A DNA stretch of 64,000 nt, from positions 124,001-188,000 of the forward strand of contig VXAU01004018.1 of NCBI GenBank assembly GCA_013399695.1, in the 5' to 3' direction. Below are positions 38,646-49,450 of the stretch, one piece after another; positions within the stretch are counted from its first letter, which is position 1, and the number at the start of each line of letters is the position of its first letter. Source of the stretch: Formicarius rufipectus (Eukaryota; Chordata; Aves; Passeriformes; Formicariidae). The notes beneath the pieces were generated by a model. It ran no database searches. It saw nothing but the letters and a program-made list of their open reading frames with translations, and was not told where the DNA came from. The translations under genes and the position numbers were made by a program.

Positions 38646-39720
38646 AGAAGTGATTATGAAATTTAGCAAGTAACACACATCTGATAAAGGTAAGGAAAAT
38701 GGAACAAACAAAGGTAAGGAATGGAACAAACTCCATTCCAAATAGACAATGCAACAATGAAGAAAGTCATTGTAGAAAAATGTGGCAGAAATGATGCTGC
38801 AAATATACTGCCATGCTTTGCTTGATGCTAAGGGAACCCTACTAACCTGGGTGCCAGTATGAATGATCAGCAGTTCAAGACAGAGCTGGGAGGAGCTCAG
38901 AAGGAAAAACTGGGGAGAAAATAGTGCTGAAAATATCCTCTTGCTGTCATTTCAGTCAGTGTTGTAAGTCATAACTCTATATCAAAACTGGAGACAAAGA
39001 GGTCAAAAATTCCACAGGACAAGTGGGGTCAAGGGAACTTTCCCATATGAGAAGGGTCCTAGACAGACCTAAAGAAAGGAAAGGAGTAGACATACAAACG
39101 GGCAGAATAAGGTCTAGTGAAATAGCAACTGGTTTGCACAAAGGGAAATGACCCCTTCCATCCAACTGGACAGAGAGAATGCAGCATCATTAATTGACTT
39201 CATGTCTGAAAGCAAAAAGGACCATGCTTTTTAATAAATAATGCCCAGCACTGTAGAAATGAGTAGTGGGATTCAGACAGAAAAGTGCCAAAAGGAGAAG
39301 GACAAAGAATTTATCCGTAAATCCAAGCATTTTCACAAGACAAAAATCTCTTCCCCAGATAGCATAACATTAGCAAATCAGTGGTGTTCCATCTAGTATT
39401 TAATGTGGACTGCTGCATTTTTTTTCAGTAGACACATGGATCCCTGTGCAGTTCCTGAGCCTACTGAGGTTACTTTTGCTTTTCTCAGCTGCCCCACAGA
39501 TTCATAAACTGCCGTCTGAAAGTCTCCTTTCTAAAGGATTTCAACCCTTGGAGCTCAGGACACAGTCATCTCAAGACCAATTAAAGAAAAACAACTAGTG
39601 ATGGGAATGGAAAGATTCTCCATCGGACTTAATTATCTAGGGCAAGGAGAAAACATCCCTTTCATCCAGGAATTGCATAATTGTTTATTATGGGCTACAG
39701 TCTCTGCTTTAAAATGAGTG

Positions 39721-39762
39721 ACAAAACTCATATTGAATTAAATGGAAGGAGGATTTGACCCA
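39721..39762. repeat. Partial copy of palindromic GACTTCA-type repeat
   Basis: The sequence ACAAAACTCATATTGAATTA then AATGG and GGAGGATTTGACCCA corresponds to the right half of the family (AAAACTCCCATTGACTTC, AATGG, AGGATTTGACCC). Confidence 0.5.
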
Positions 39763-41028
39763 TGAGGCTTCAGACATTTTGAAGCCTCTGATTTAGTGAT
39801 CACTGACAAAAGAACCTGGGAAAAATAGTTCAGTGCTTAGACAATATACTTGCAATGTTTGATAAGCCTCTCTCCCTCAAAAACCCAAACCAAACAAGAA
39901 ACCTCAGCACATTCTGCCTGTCATCACAGTGTACTTATGTATTTATGAGAGAAACAAAGTTTGCCTGTTGCCCAAGTGGAAGTCCTGGCCCTAGAGATAA
40001 AATAAATTTTCATGTACTTTGGGAGTTTTCTTGGCCTCAGGAAAGTGCTTATTTATAGATTATAAAATAGAGGTGGAGCATAGGAAATGTAGAAGTAATC
40101 AGCACTCAAAAGACTGGTCAAGGCTATCCCTGCAAAGAAAGAAACCAGGCTAAGAGACCGGTTGTAGTCTGTGTTAGGCTGACAAAATGGATTTTAAATT
40201 AAGTTTTAGCTGGAATGAGTTTCTGAAGTTATTTTTAGCCTCAACCATGTGAGAAGCACATGGCTCCATAAATACATTCCCCTCAAGAATAAGTTAACGG
40301 GGGTGGGGTGTGTGGAAGGAAACAACCTAAACAATTCATTTAAAGTCAACAACCGAGTCGAGAATTTTATAGCTTTGTTTTTGAAACATTTGTCATAAAA
40401 GTGTGATTCATTTTTGCAAGAACATGCATTCACAGATCAACAATGCATGGGACAGTAGAGTGGTGGGAGGATCCAAATGGGCCTTCCTTAGCCTACAGCA
40501 TCCCTGGGCCCCCCCTGGAGCTCAGCAAGAGCGGAATTATTCACAGGAGCATTTTGCTGCAGCTGTGGAGGGCTCTGCCTCTGAAACGCCCCACAAAGGA
40601 ACCTGCCCTTTCCTCTGCTCTTCCAGAGAGGGCCTGGGGAGAGTCAGCCTGCGTGAAACCCTCCAGGCATCACTTTGGAAAACTGCACACAAGGAAAAAA
40701 GTAAAGAACAGAACAGTCATGCAATAATGCTCAGACATTTTCACCAAATGTACAGGGAGGGACTCACTTGAATGCCCTAAACACATGTATCTTCCAGTGG
40801 AAGAGGGCTCTTCCAAAAGAAAGGACTTGTGCAACAGAGATCTAGTCTGTTTTCCCAGATACATCTGCAGACCTTAGGGGAAGGCAACAGCTCCTCTGCA
40901 AACCTCCTCTCTCCAAGGGGTTGACATAAAGATGACAAAGGACTAGTGCAATTAAAGTGTATCATTATGTCCTCAGTCAGGAGATGCTCCTTGGCTTCAG
41001 AAAATAAAACAGAAAACCTAAAACAAAC

Positions 41029-41055
41029 CAAAAAAAAAAAAAAAAGAGAGAGAGA
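41029..41055 (+). repeat. A-run followed by (GA)n
   Basis: A run of about 16 A passes into GAGAGAGAGA. Simple-sequence DNA. Confidence 0.9.
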
Positions 41056-42521
41056 CATAAATGGACCCGTGGGGCTTGTTTGTTCTGGTTCATCCCCTGA
41101 CCTAAGAGGTCACAGGCCAGTGCTTTGGTGCTGTATCTGCCTGGGTCTGAAGGTTGATGAGCAAATTCATTCTTGGTAGGAGAGCAGGCACACAGGACCT
41201 GGCTGCTTCTGCGACACAGAGGCAATTTGGCTGTTTTGTTAAGTTGAAAGAGGCACCTAATTGCTGATGTGAAGGTGGATTTGGTGTCCAGTCTGGAGGT
41301 GACCCTCTGAGGGGTCTCCACGACCATCCATGGCCAGCAGGGTCATGGAGCAAGGGCAGCTGGACCTCAGTGCTGATGAAGGGCCTGGAGGGCTTAGCTG
41401 GCTGTTGTAGTTTTGCAGCTTTGTTATTTATTTTTGTCATGCTGGCTCGGGGGTGTGAAGGTTTTCCCTCATTTTTCATAACTGCTTCGATACATTGGAT
41501 TTCCTCTGGTAGGTGATCCACATAAAGATTAAAATAAATGCAGTCACTATAAAATCCAGAAAAGGGACTCCATTAGGTGAAATGGAAGTGAATTGGAGTT
41601 TTTGGCATGCTGAAACCTGGGATTCACCTCCCTACTGTCTATGTCCATCTCTGACTATGGACTTGATTTTCTCAAACTCTACCGAGAAGTTTATCTTTGG
41701 TTACTTCTACTGTGGACTACTGCCTCTTTTCAACTTACAGATCAAAGATGTTATATAAAAACAGTGCAATTATGACTAAAATAAACACTTTAAACTCTGT
41801 TGCTGTGATTTCATCCAGATTTGTTTTCCCCCTAGGTTTGTATTAACACTCATGTGACTCAATCAGCATTGGTAGCAATGAAACACACGTGGTAATCCCC
41901 TGCTGATCCATCATTTGTACCCAGAAGACTCAAGTGGTGCAACTTGTAGTTTATTTCCTTTTCTAGCCTCTGTCAAAAGTACATGCCCTTATGAAGTGTA
42001 CATGTGATACTTAGAAATCAAAAGAACAGCTAATTAATTACATCCCACCTCCTCATATGGAAAATGGATCTGAACTGGCATCTAAAACACAATGTGTTTG
42101 CTTTAAATAGCCAAATGCTGAGGGACCAGGGAGATCTGTGGGGAATTTTTGGCACCATATGAAGATTCTTTCAGCCCTCGAATCCCCCACCCTTGAATTC
42201 TGTGGTGGGTTAGTAGGGAAAGGACATAAAAATGTGGATTTTTTTTTTTAAGGCTTTTCTCTTTGTTTTATATTCTCCTTGGCTGCACTCTTATATTTCA
42301 ATACCGTATAATAGTAAGGAACAAGAAGGGTCATTCAAAAATATTTTTTAATCTTTATTAGAAACAGATTTTTTTTTTCCTTTTGCTGCCTCTGGACCAC
42401 ATTTACCTACAAAGTCCTAAAATGGTTGAAAGAACTGCAGCCATGGCTTTTACTTGGGGGTTTTGAGGGATGCCCACACCAGCCTGAATGACTGCTGCCC
42501 GTGGAGCATACCAGGCTCTCG

Positions 42522-42550
42522 CCACGTTTTGACGTGGTGCTGACCACGTC
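42522..42550. promoter_or_regulatory. Triple ACGTG cluster with two overlapping hairpins
   Basis: Within 29 bases the core ACGTG occurs three times, once on the plus strand (42532) and twice on the minus strand (CACGT at 42524 and 42546). The middle copy can pair with the left one (CCACGT-TTTG-ACGTGG) or, as part of GACGTGGT, with the right one (ACCACGTC, loop GCTG). ACGTG cores are bound by bHLH and bHLH-PAS factors and ACGT cores by some bZIP factors. Any regulatory use is inference. Confidence 0.35.
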
Positions 42551-42596
42551 AGTATCAAGGCATTTCCCAGGGGTCCAAAATTAGATACCATCATTG

Positions 42597-42621
42597 CTCT
42601 TTTGCTTCTGAAGCAAAAGAG
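42597..42621. repeat. Perfect 12-base-arm palindrome
   Basis: CTCTTTTGCTTC, a single T, then GAAGCAAAAGAG. The two 12-base arms are exact reverse complements around one central base. Confidence 0.97.
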
Positions 42622-45600
42622 ATGCTTTGCTTAGGCCTGGCTTTTTCCACTTAGCCCCCCCTTTCATTAAGGCATATTTAGCTGTAATTCTCCACGATGG
42701 GACAGTGGGCTGCATGGAAGGGGTTTGGGCAGTGAGGAGGGGACTGCTCATATCTCCAAAGCTCTGAAGTGCCACAGCACAAAGGGATGCTCTGGGATGG
42801 GACTTCCTTCTCTTGCTTCCAAGGGGGTTTTATGGCTCTGCACATACTTGCACTTTCAGACTTAATTCTACTGTCTGCACCAGAGAAGGGAACTCTAAAG
42901 CCTTTCAGAAAGCCTCTGAAAGGAATAAGAAAGACATGGGGAATATGACTGTTTAGAACAAAGGTTTCATAATTCAGAGGTATCAAGGCTGCCTCAGCCT
43001 GTTCCCCTAGTGGGGATAGATTCCTATATTTGCTTTTCCTTCCTCCCACAATCCTCTATACAATCCCAGCATCTATTGCCATTTGCACAAGTGACCAATA
43101 AAGCCTCCTATCACTGGAATTCACAGATTTCTTTCACCTGTGGGCATTTCTGTTTCTTGCCCAGTTTGTAAAGCATGATCCACTCCCCCAACTTCCATGC
43201 CATGGAGAAGATCTCACATTTCTATATAAATGAAATCAGACTTCCTGCTAATAGTTTTTAGGACTAATGAGATGATCCCAGTGCCTCACTTGTGCGCAGA
43301 GACACAGCTCCTGGGAATTGAACTGCTGACATCACCTCCTATACTGTTTGAAATGTAACATCAAATTATTATGAACTTTATTATAAAGTAGAAGTCATAT
43401 TTAAGAACAAGTAAACAAGAATCAAGGTACCCCATAAAAATTAGAAACACATAATTTTAAAAGGAGGAGAATGTAAATGTTTGCATTCAAAAAGAGCAAT
43501 ATAAAAAGAATGGCCATTTGCCTTGTACAGTGCATGAAGCTGTCTGACCTTCTCTTTTTTTTTTATAATTCTCAAACTATTAGAGAAAAAAATAATCATT
43601 AAAAAAGTGTAAAATGCCATTTTAAAATCCCATGAAACATTGTCATTAGACTGTATGCATCCTACCTCATGCTCTTTGATGTAGTTACAATGGAATTCTT
43701 TTTCTCATAAAGAATGGGGGAAAGGCAACTCCAGTAAATACTGAGTAGCTACCAAATTAAATGGATAAACAGCATGTCTCTCTGAATTATCTTGGGAAAA
43801 ATATCCAGCAGAAATCACAGCAGCATCACAGATATGCAGACCTAGAATCTTAAACCAGTCAAAGTATCTATTATTGCTTGTTTTTATCTTTCTCTAAAGG
43901 GAAGCTATGTTTGACCTCTAAGGAAGGTCAACAACTTAATTATTGTACTCGAGACAAAGCTACTCTGTGCACAGGAAATGAAAGCTAAAGAGAAGCACTT
44001 TGAAAAGAAGGACATTTTACTCTCTTTAAATAAATGAGACCTGCAAAGTTCCATATTGTTTTCATCCTGACCAAGCCTTTTGGCTGGATGCTAAGTGATG
44101 TTCATCGGGTAAAGACAGGAAATCCAGGAGCCTTCCTGCCTTTGCAACACAAGTAGCAGGGCAAAGCAGCTTGGAAGACAGTAAAAGAAAAAAGGCTGTC
44201 CAGAGAGGGCTCTCACAGTCATACAGCCTTAGAAGGCCAACCCCACTTGCTTGAGAAATGAACACCTTGAGACATTTTGGTTAAAAAGCCCCCTTCACTT
44301 CTCATTTTAGGACTCTGCATAGAAGAGGATGGCTCAGATCTTCTAGAAAGTTGCAACTGGAAGAATAAGGCAGAGGCAAGAACAGTTAGGCTCTGTGACA
44401 TGCCACCTTCTGACAGAGCACTTCACACTACAGATAACCCAAAATACACCGAAACAGAAAGAAAAACAAACAAACCAAACAACGGATGTGTCACCGTCAC
44501 AAACCATAAGCACTGTGTTCCGGTGCTGAGCTTTGTAATTTATACTGCTCTGCCAGCTCATACCTCCGTTTTCATGTGACTGCCATACATGGGAGCTGGG
44601 AGAGGTTTGACTGATCGTTGAGGCCCTTTCAGGAAAAATGGTGTGCTGTTGTTTGGGGCTGAGCTAACTGGTGCTGATCAGAAGGAAGGACAGGTTGTAG
44701 CCCACAGAAAGCAAGGAGGGGTACAGCAGGAATGTGGAGCATTAGGGTTATGGAGGGAATCCAGCTAAACCAAAAAGCTCAGAAAAGGGTTGCTGTTCAA
44801 CAGTGTTGGGAAGTGTGAATCTTTAACTGTGGTGGTCTGGCAAAGGGTGTAAATCACCAGCCACAAGCCTTTTCCAGAGAGGAAAACATGCCACTTCCAG
44901 TGAATAATGCAAAAACTGTAGCCTTGCTCTTGGGAGGGCGATGTCCACTTCAACATCAACCAGATGAATGTCCAGATAAAAACAATCTTGGAGCCTTCCT
45001 AGTCAGATGAACATGGATCTGTGGAAAAACCAACAGCAGTCATGCAAGGAGAAGCTGTCTCGATCTCCAGTCACAAGGAAAATGATGTTAGTTTGCACAG
45101 ATAACTTAATCCTGGCATTTCTTACCATTTGAATACCTGATAAATTCTTTCTTACCCGAAGGAAGAACAATATGAACTGCTCAGTCTGGAAGGTTTATGA
45201 ACTTCAAGAATGCAAAAGTGATCTTTTCCAATCCAACAATATCATTAATCCAACAGATCTTTAGAGGTGTTTTGAACTCTCTGATTTCCACAGGGCCTTG
45301 TTTCTTCCCTTGAAATTGGCTGTTGCCCCAGAACTCGACCCCTTCCAGGTAACTGGTGTGGTATCTGGCAACACTCACAGATGCAGGATATTCACTACAG
45401 ATGATAAGGCATTTCAGAGGGAGAAGAAACAACTAGGTTTCAAGTTCAAAATCAGGTACATTCTGCCTTTCTCCAGCTTGTGAGAAGTGGGGAAAACCTG
45501 TCCTAAGCACGTCAGCTTTCCCTGGAGTTTGCACAGTGGCTCAGAACAGAATGGTCTGGCTAATGAGAACATCTGATTATACAGATTTAACACAAACAGA

Positions 45601-45724
45601 TTTTAGGATGGCTGGGATTGGATTGAATCTGTCCACACGTATGTCCTGACAGAGCCCACAGCCTGTATGTGGGCCAGGGCTTTCACAGTCACTGCTTCCA
45701 GGATGTAAACTGTCTTCTGCAGCC

Positions 45725-46330
45725 TTTGTTCTCCAATGTAAGACCTTGTATTTTGCTGCTTTAAAACACATGTTCAGAGGACTCTGCTTTACCACGTGTT
45801 GTCATTTGCCTCAGACTTGACCTGTTGTTTATTTACCCCTGTGGCATATCTACAAGTTTTCCAGCAGCTGGTTTATTTATTTTTTCCTTTCAAATCCTTG
45901 ATAAAATTAACAAATAGCCCAGGGGCAAGAACAAATCATTGCAGGACCTTGATAAAAATACCCTCCTGATTCCCTTCTGTTAGATCAATTTACTTATTTA
46001 ATATGTGCTACATTTGGGTAGCAACATTTAAAAACTATGTTGTACCACCATTGACATTATCAAAACTATATTGACTCGTGTCATTTATGTCACCATTTCT
46101 TTAACTCATTAACTGTTTTGTGCGTCTGATTTCCTTGCAGTTGTCTCAGAACTGACATCAAGTTCACTGGCCTATATTCACTTGGGGAGGCTGGGAAAAG
46201 GGCATCACCTTCTAAAACAATCATCCTTATAAAATGATGAAACATTTGTCCAGTTCCAGCTCTTTGGAATTTCCCTGGTTCCTCATGAGGTGAGGGGGGT
46301 CCCCAAGAGATGTTCTAAAGTACAGACTGC
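45725..46330 (-). mobile_element. Ancient LINE relic (CR1/L3-like)
   Basis: The plus strand shows a degraded version of a repeat I recognise as abundant in turtles and crocodilians. In order it has: a TTTGCTGCTTTAAAACACATG-like block; TTTACCCCTGTGGCATATCT; CTTGATAAAATTAACAAATA followed by a CCCAGGGGCAAGAAC block and TTGCAGGACC; TTTAATATGTGCTACAT; GACATCAAGTTCACTGGCCT followed by ATATTCAC; and CTTTGGAATTTCCCTGGTTC. The order and spacing of the blocks support common origin. It is heavily mutated and has no coding capacity. The element strand is inferred from the relation of such sequences to antisense CR1-type reverse-transcriptase ORFs and is uncertain. Confidence 0.55.
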
Positions 46331-47337
46331 TACAAGCAAGAGACAAAAATCTCACCCGTGAGGCTTGGAAACAATGTTGTAACACTTGGATTCAACCAGA
46401 TCAGAGTGGAAATGGATAATATTTGTTTCTGTGGATTAGTAACCTGGCGTTGATTCTGATGTACACACTCAATTTCTGCCGTTTGTGTCCATCTAGAATC
46501 TCCAATGTCACATTACTGAGTGTTACTGACTCCAGCAGCAGAGTGATGTGGCTGGATAGAGCAAATTCCCAGCATTCACACTAAACTGTACCCCAGCTTG
46601 CAAAGAGCAGCACAACTGACCTGGATGGCAGGATTTGAGGAGACCTCCTAAAGCAGGCAGCTTTACCTGGTTTCAAGTTTCCCTTGGGAAGTTTTGCTCT
46701 ATTTTTAATGCTAACAGGCCATCACCGTGTCTGTTAAAAATGGAGACAACTATTCATCCTTCAGGAGAACATCACTGCAAGGAGACATCACTAGGAGACA
46801 GTGTCAGGCAGCAGACTTGTTTTCCCACTTTTGCTAATTTTTTCTCAAACTAATTTTAAAGGCTCAAAAAGGTCTTCGGCTTTTCCCTACTTGTCTCTTG
46901 TTTTGCACTTGTGTGTTTTAAGGCTCTGCACACATGGATAAATTTTAATGGGACAGTAGAGTTGCACAGAAGTCACAGTGCCTCTGAAGGCCTGACAGAA
47001 GAACAGATGGCAAAAAAAGTGAGCAGCAGTCAGCAGATAGAGCCCAGAGAAACAGCATGAAGTATGCCCTGCAGTGCGTGCAGTTATGTCCAGTTGACAT
47101 TTCTCCTACAAACACGGGGGAGAAATTTAAGCTACTGAAAATTGTGCCTGTATTTGACATAAAAGCCACTTGAAACCAGTTTGTAAACTCTGAGGAGAAA
47201 GGATACTTAAACACTGATATCAAATTAAGAGAAATCCAGCAAGAGAGACCTCTTTGGCTAATGATCTGTCTTTAGGAGACTCTCCACAGACTTTCAGAAA
47301 ACACATAGATTCAGTTGCTTTCCCTCTTTCTTGTGGG

Positions 47338-47372
47338 GGAAAAAAAACCCCAACCAAAAAACCCCCAAAACC
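47338..47372 (+). repeat. A/C low-complexity tract
   Basis: Alternating A runs and CCCC/CCCCC runs. Simple-sequence DNA with no gene. Confidence 0.85.
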
Positions 47373-48574
47373 CCAGCGAGGAGTGAGAGATCCTTCTTGT
47401 CCTTCTGGGTTTTTTGTAGTTTTTTTAGGGTACCTCCTATCTGTTTGCTCAGGATATTATTTGCCTTTCATCAAGAAGTATGGTTTTCACAGATACACTG
47501 TTTACATGGGCACAGGGTCAATCCCTGTGCATTTTCTTCCACCCCTACTCACAACAGAAAGAAAAGAAAATTGCATAATCACAGAACAGCTTTCACCACT
47601 GCTTTTAGGGCTGATCCAATATCAGCATTTCTCTTTCAAGAATAACTCCCACTCTCAACACCAGAGGTAGGACTGGTCTTGATTCTTCATTAAACATCCA
47701 GAGGGCCATATACATGTCAGAGGGATCGAGAACTCCAGCTGTAGACTTGGTTCCTTAAGCTTTGCTACAAATAAATGTATGCCCTGGACATTTCAGGACA
47801 TGTCCTATATCCACTTCAACTTTTTCATTGATGCTCCTCAAATTTTCAGCAAAAAGATTGGACTGAACAGTGATGCAACAGTTCAACCAGACCACTCTGG
47901 TTTTTCACATTTCTGCAAAGACTTCACCAAACACAAATTTGGGAGCACCAGGTATGATACACAGAGAGTCCAATCTACCAGGGTCCAGGCAGGGATAGCC
48001 AGATTCTCTCTTCAAAATATTAGCAGTGGAATCCCAGCTGAGTTTTCCCTCAGGTATGTTATTCAGACCAGGTGTAGGAACCTGTAATAACTATCTGGTT
48101 TGGATAATTTGACTGTAAATCACATCCCACACCTTCTCTGACCTAACTGGGTGCAAACTGTCAGCAAGAATTGGGTGCTGGCTGCCTCTGGCAGTATAAG
48201 TTCTGCAAGCTGTACAGATATTTCTTCAAAAACATAGAAACTTCTTAAAAAGAACATGTATTTTGTCTCCATCAATAACAAAGGGTGAAATTCAATGCAT
48301 TTGCTGCCAGAAGAGTTTCTTCTTAAGTATAAAAAGCCACTGAAAATCAATGTTTCATTGACACATTGTCTGTACATTGCCTATATAGACATGGGCAAAT
48401 GCACCAATTTCTGTCCTTTGCCTGTGTTCTTGGGCTGCAGCAAACAAGCACTGCAATTTCTACCAGACACTGAAGAATATCAATATTTGCTTTGCTACTC
48501 AGCTCCGTGAAAGGATAATTACTATAAGCAAAACCAGATGAAAATCTGAGAATATTTTATGATCCACTTTCATT

Positions 48575-48610
48575 GAAAAAAAGAAAAAAAAAAGGGAAAA
48601 AAGAAAAAAG
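48575..48610 (+). repeat. Purine (A/G) low-complexity tract
   Basis: A runs broken by single or triple G over about 36 bases, a homopurine stretch. Confidence 0.9.
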
Positions 48611-48631
48611 TCTATTAGCCTCAGAAACAAT

Positions 48632-48700
48632 GGGACCAAATTCACACTTGGGGTAACATCATCGACATCAGTAGAGCATTGCAATTAATCTGGCCCATGG
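48632..48700. repeat. Decayed interspersed repeat with GACATCAGT core
   Basis: The segment runs GGGACCAAATTCACACTTGG, GGTAACATCATCGACATCAG, then ATCTGGCCCATGGG. It resembles the amniote repeat family GGGCCAAATTCTGC ... TTGACTTCAGTGG ... TTTGGCCC, whose ends are imperfect inverted repeats. Confidence 0.5.
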
Positions 48701-49359
48701 GATCTACTTGAAAATATAACATAGTGTCACAAGGATGACAACCAAATTCTGTGGAGAAAATCTTTCTATACCAACTAATTTGGCTTTAAAAAGACAGCCC
48801 AGCTATACAGGCAGTAATCCAGTGGGTTGGATCTTCAAGTGCAACTCTGCTTACATCTGTACAATAAAGCTCAGTAATAAACACCTGAGAATTTGGTCAA
48901 GTACCTTTCCCAGACCAAGTGGGAGATCACAGTGTAAGTATTATTGGGCACCAGAGTGATGCTTATGTGACATTCAGAAAAACAAAGATACTGGGGGGTA
49001 GAACTCAAGAACAACCAGGTAGCCAAAGATCTAAGTGAAATGCTGATATCCCTTGCTAATCCTTTCTTATCCTGTCTCCTCTCTCTCCCACCAAGCAGTC
49101 TCCTGAAGCATGTTAAGCTGCAGGGACAATCAGAAAAAAAGCAGAAGGCTCTTTTGCTGTTTCTGTCGTCATTTATTTATTTTTAAACTGAAAATTCTTG
49201 TCCCTTGCAGTGATGATGTTTTAATGAATCCATCAATCACTGCAAACTCCAAACTAGAATCCTACATAAAAGAGCCCTATTTGTAATACGTGACCTAAGC
49301 CCATACCTAACGAAATTAGTTCTCAGGGAGACAATGCAGGTCTTTCAGTGCTGTCTCCA

Positions 49360-49450
49360 TGGAATCGTAGATGATTAAGCTGGACAGGGCCTTGTGGGTC
49401 CTCAAATCCAATCCTGTACACCTAGCATCACTTTATCCCTCCCTTGTTCC
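49360..49450 (-). mobile_element. Possible old CR1-type 3' end fragment
   Basis: The plus strand has ATGGAATCGTAGATGATTAA, then GGACAGGGCCTTGTGGGTCC and CAAATCCAATCC. This resembles a heavily mutated version of the CR1-family terminal block (repeated AATCATAGA, GGACCT, TCCAACCC). The match is short and could be chance. Confidence 0.35.

Noticed and set aside
41102..41521. 139-codon minus-strand frame
   Set aside because: No recognised motif and no supporting signals. It is taken as a chance frame.
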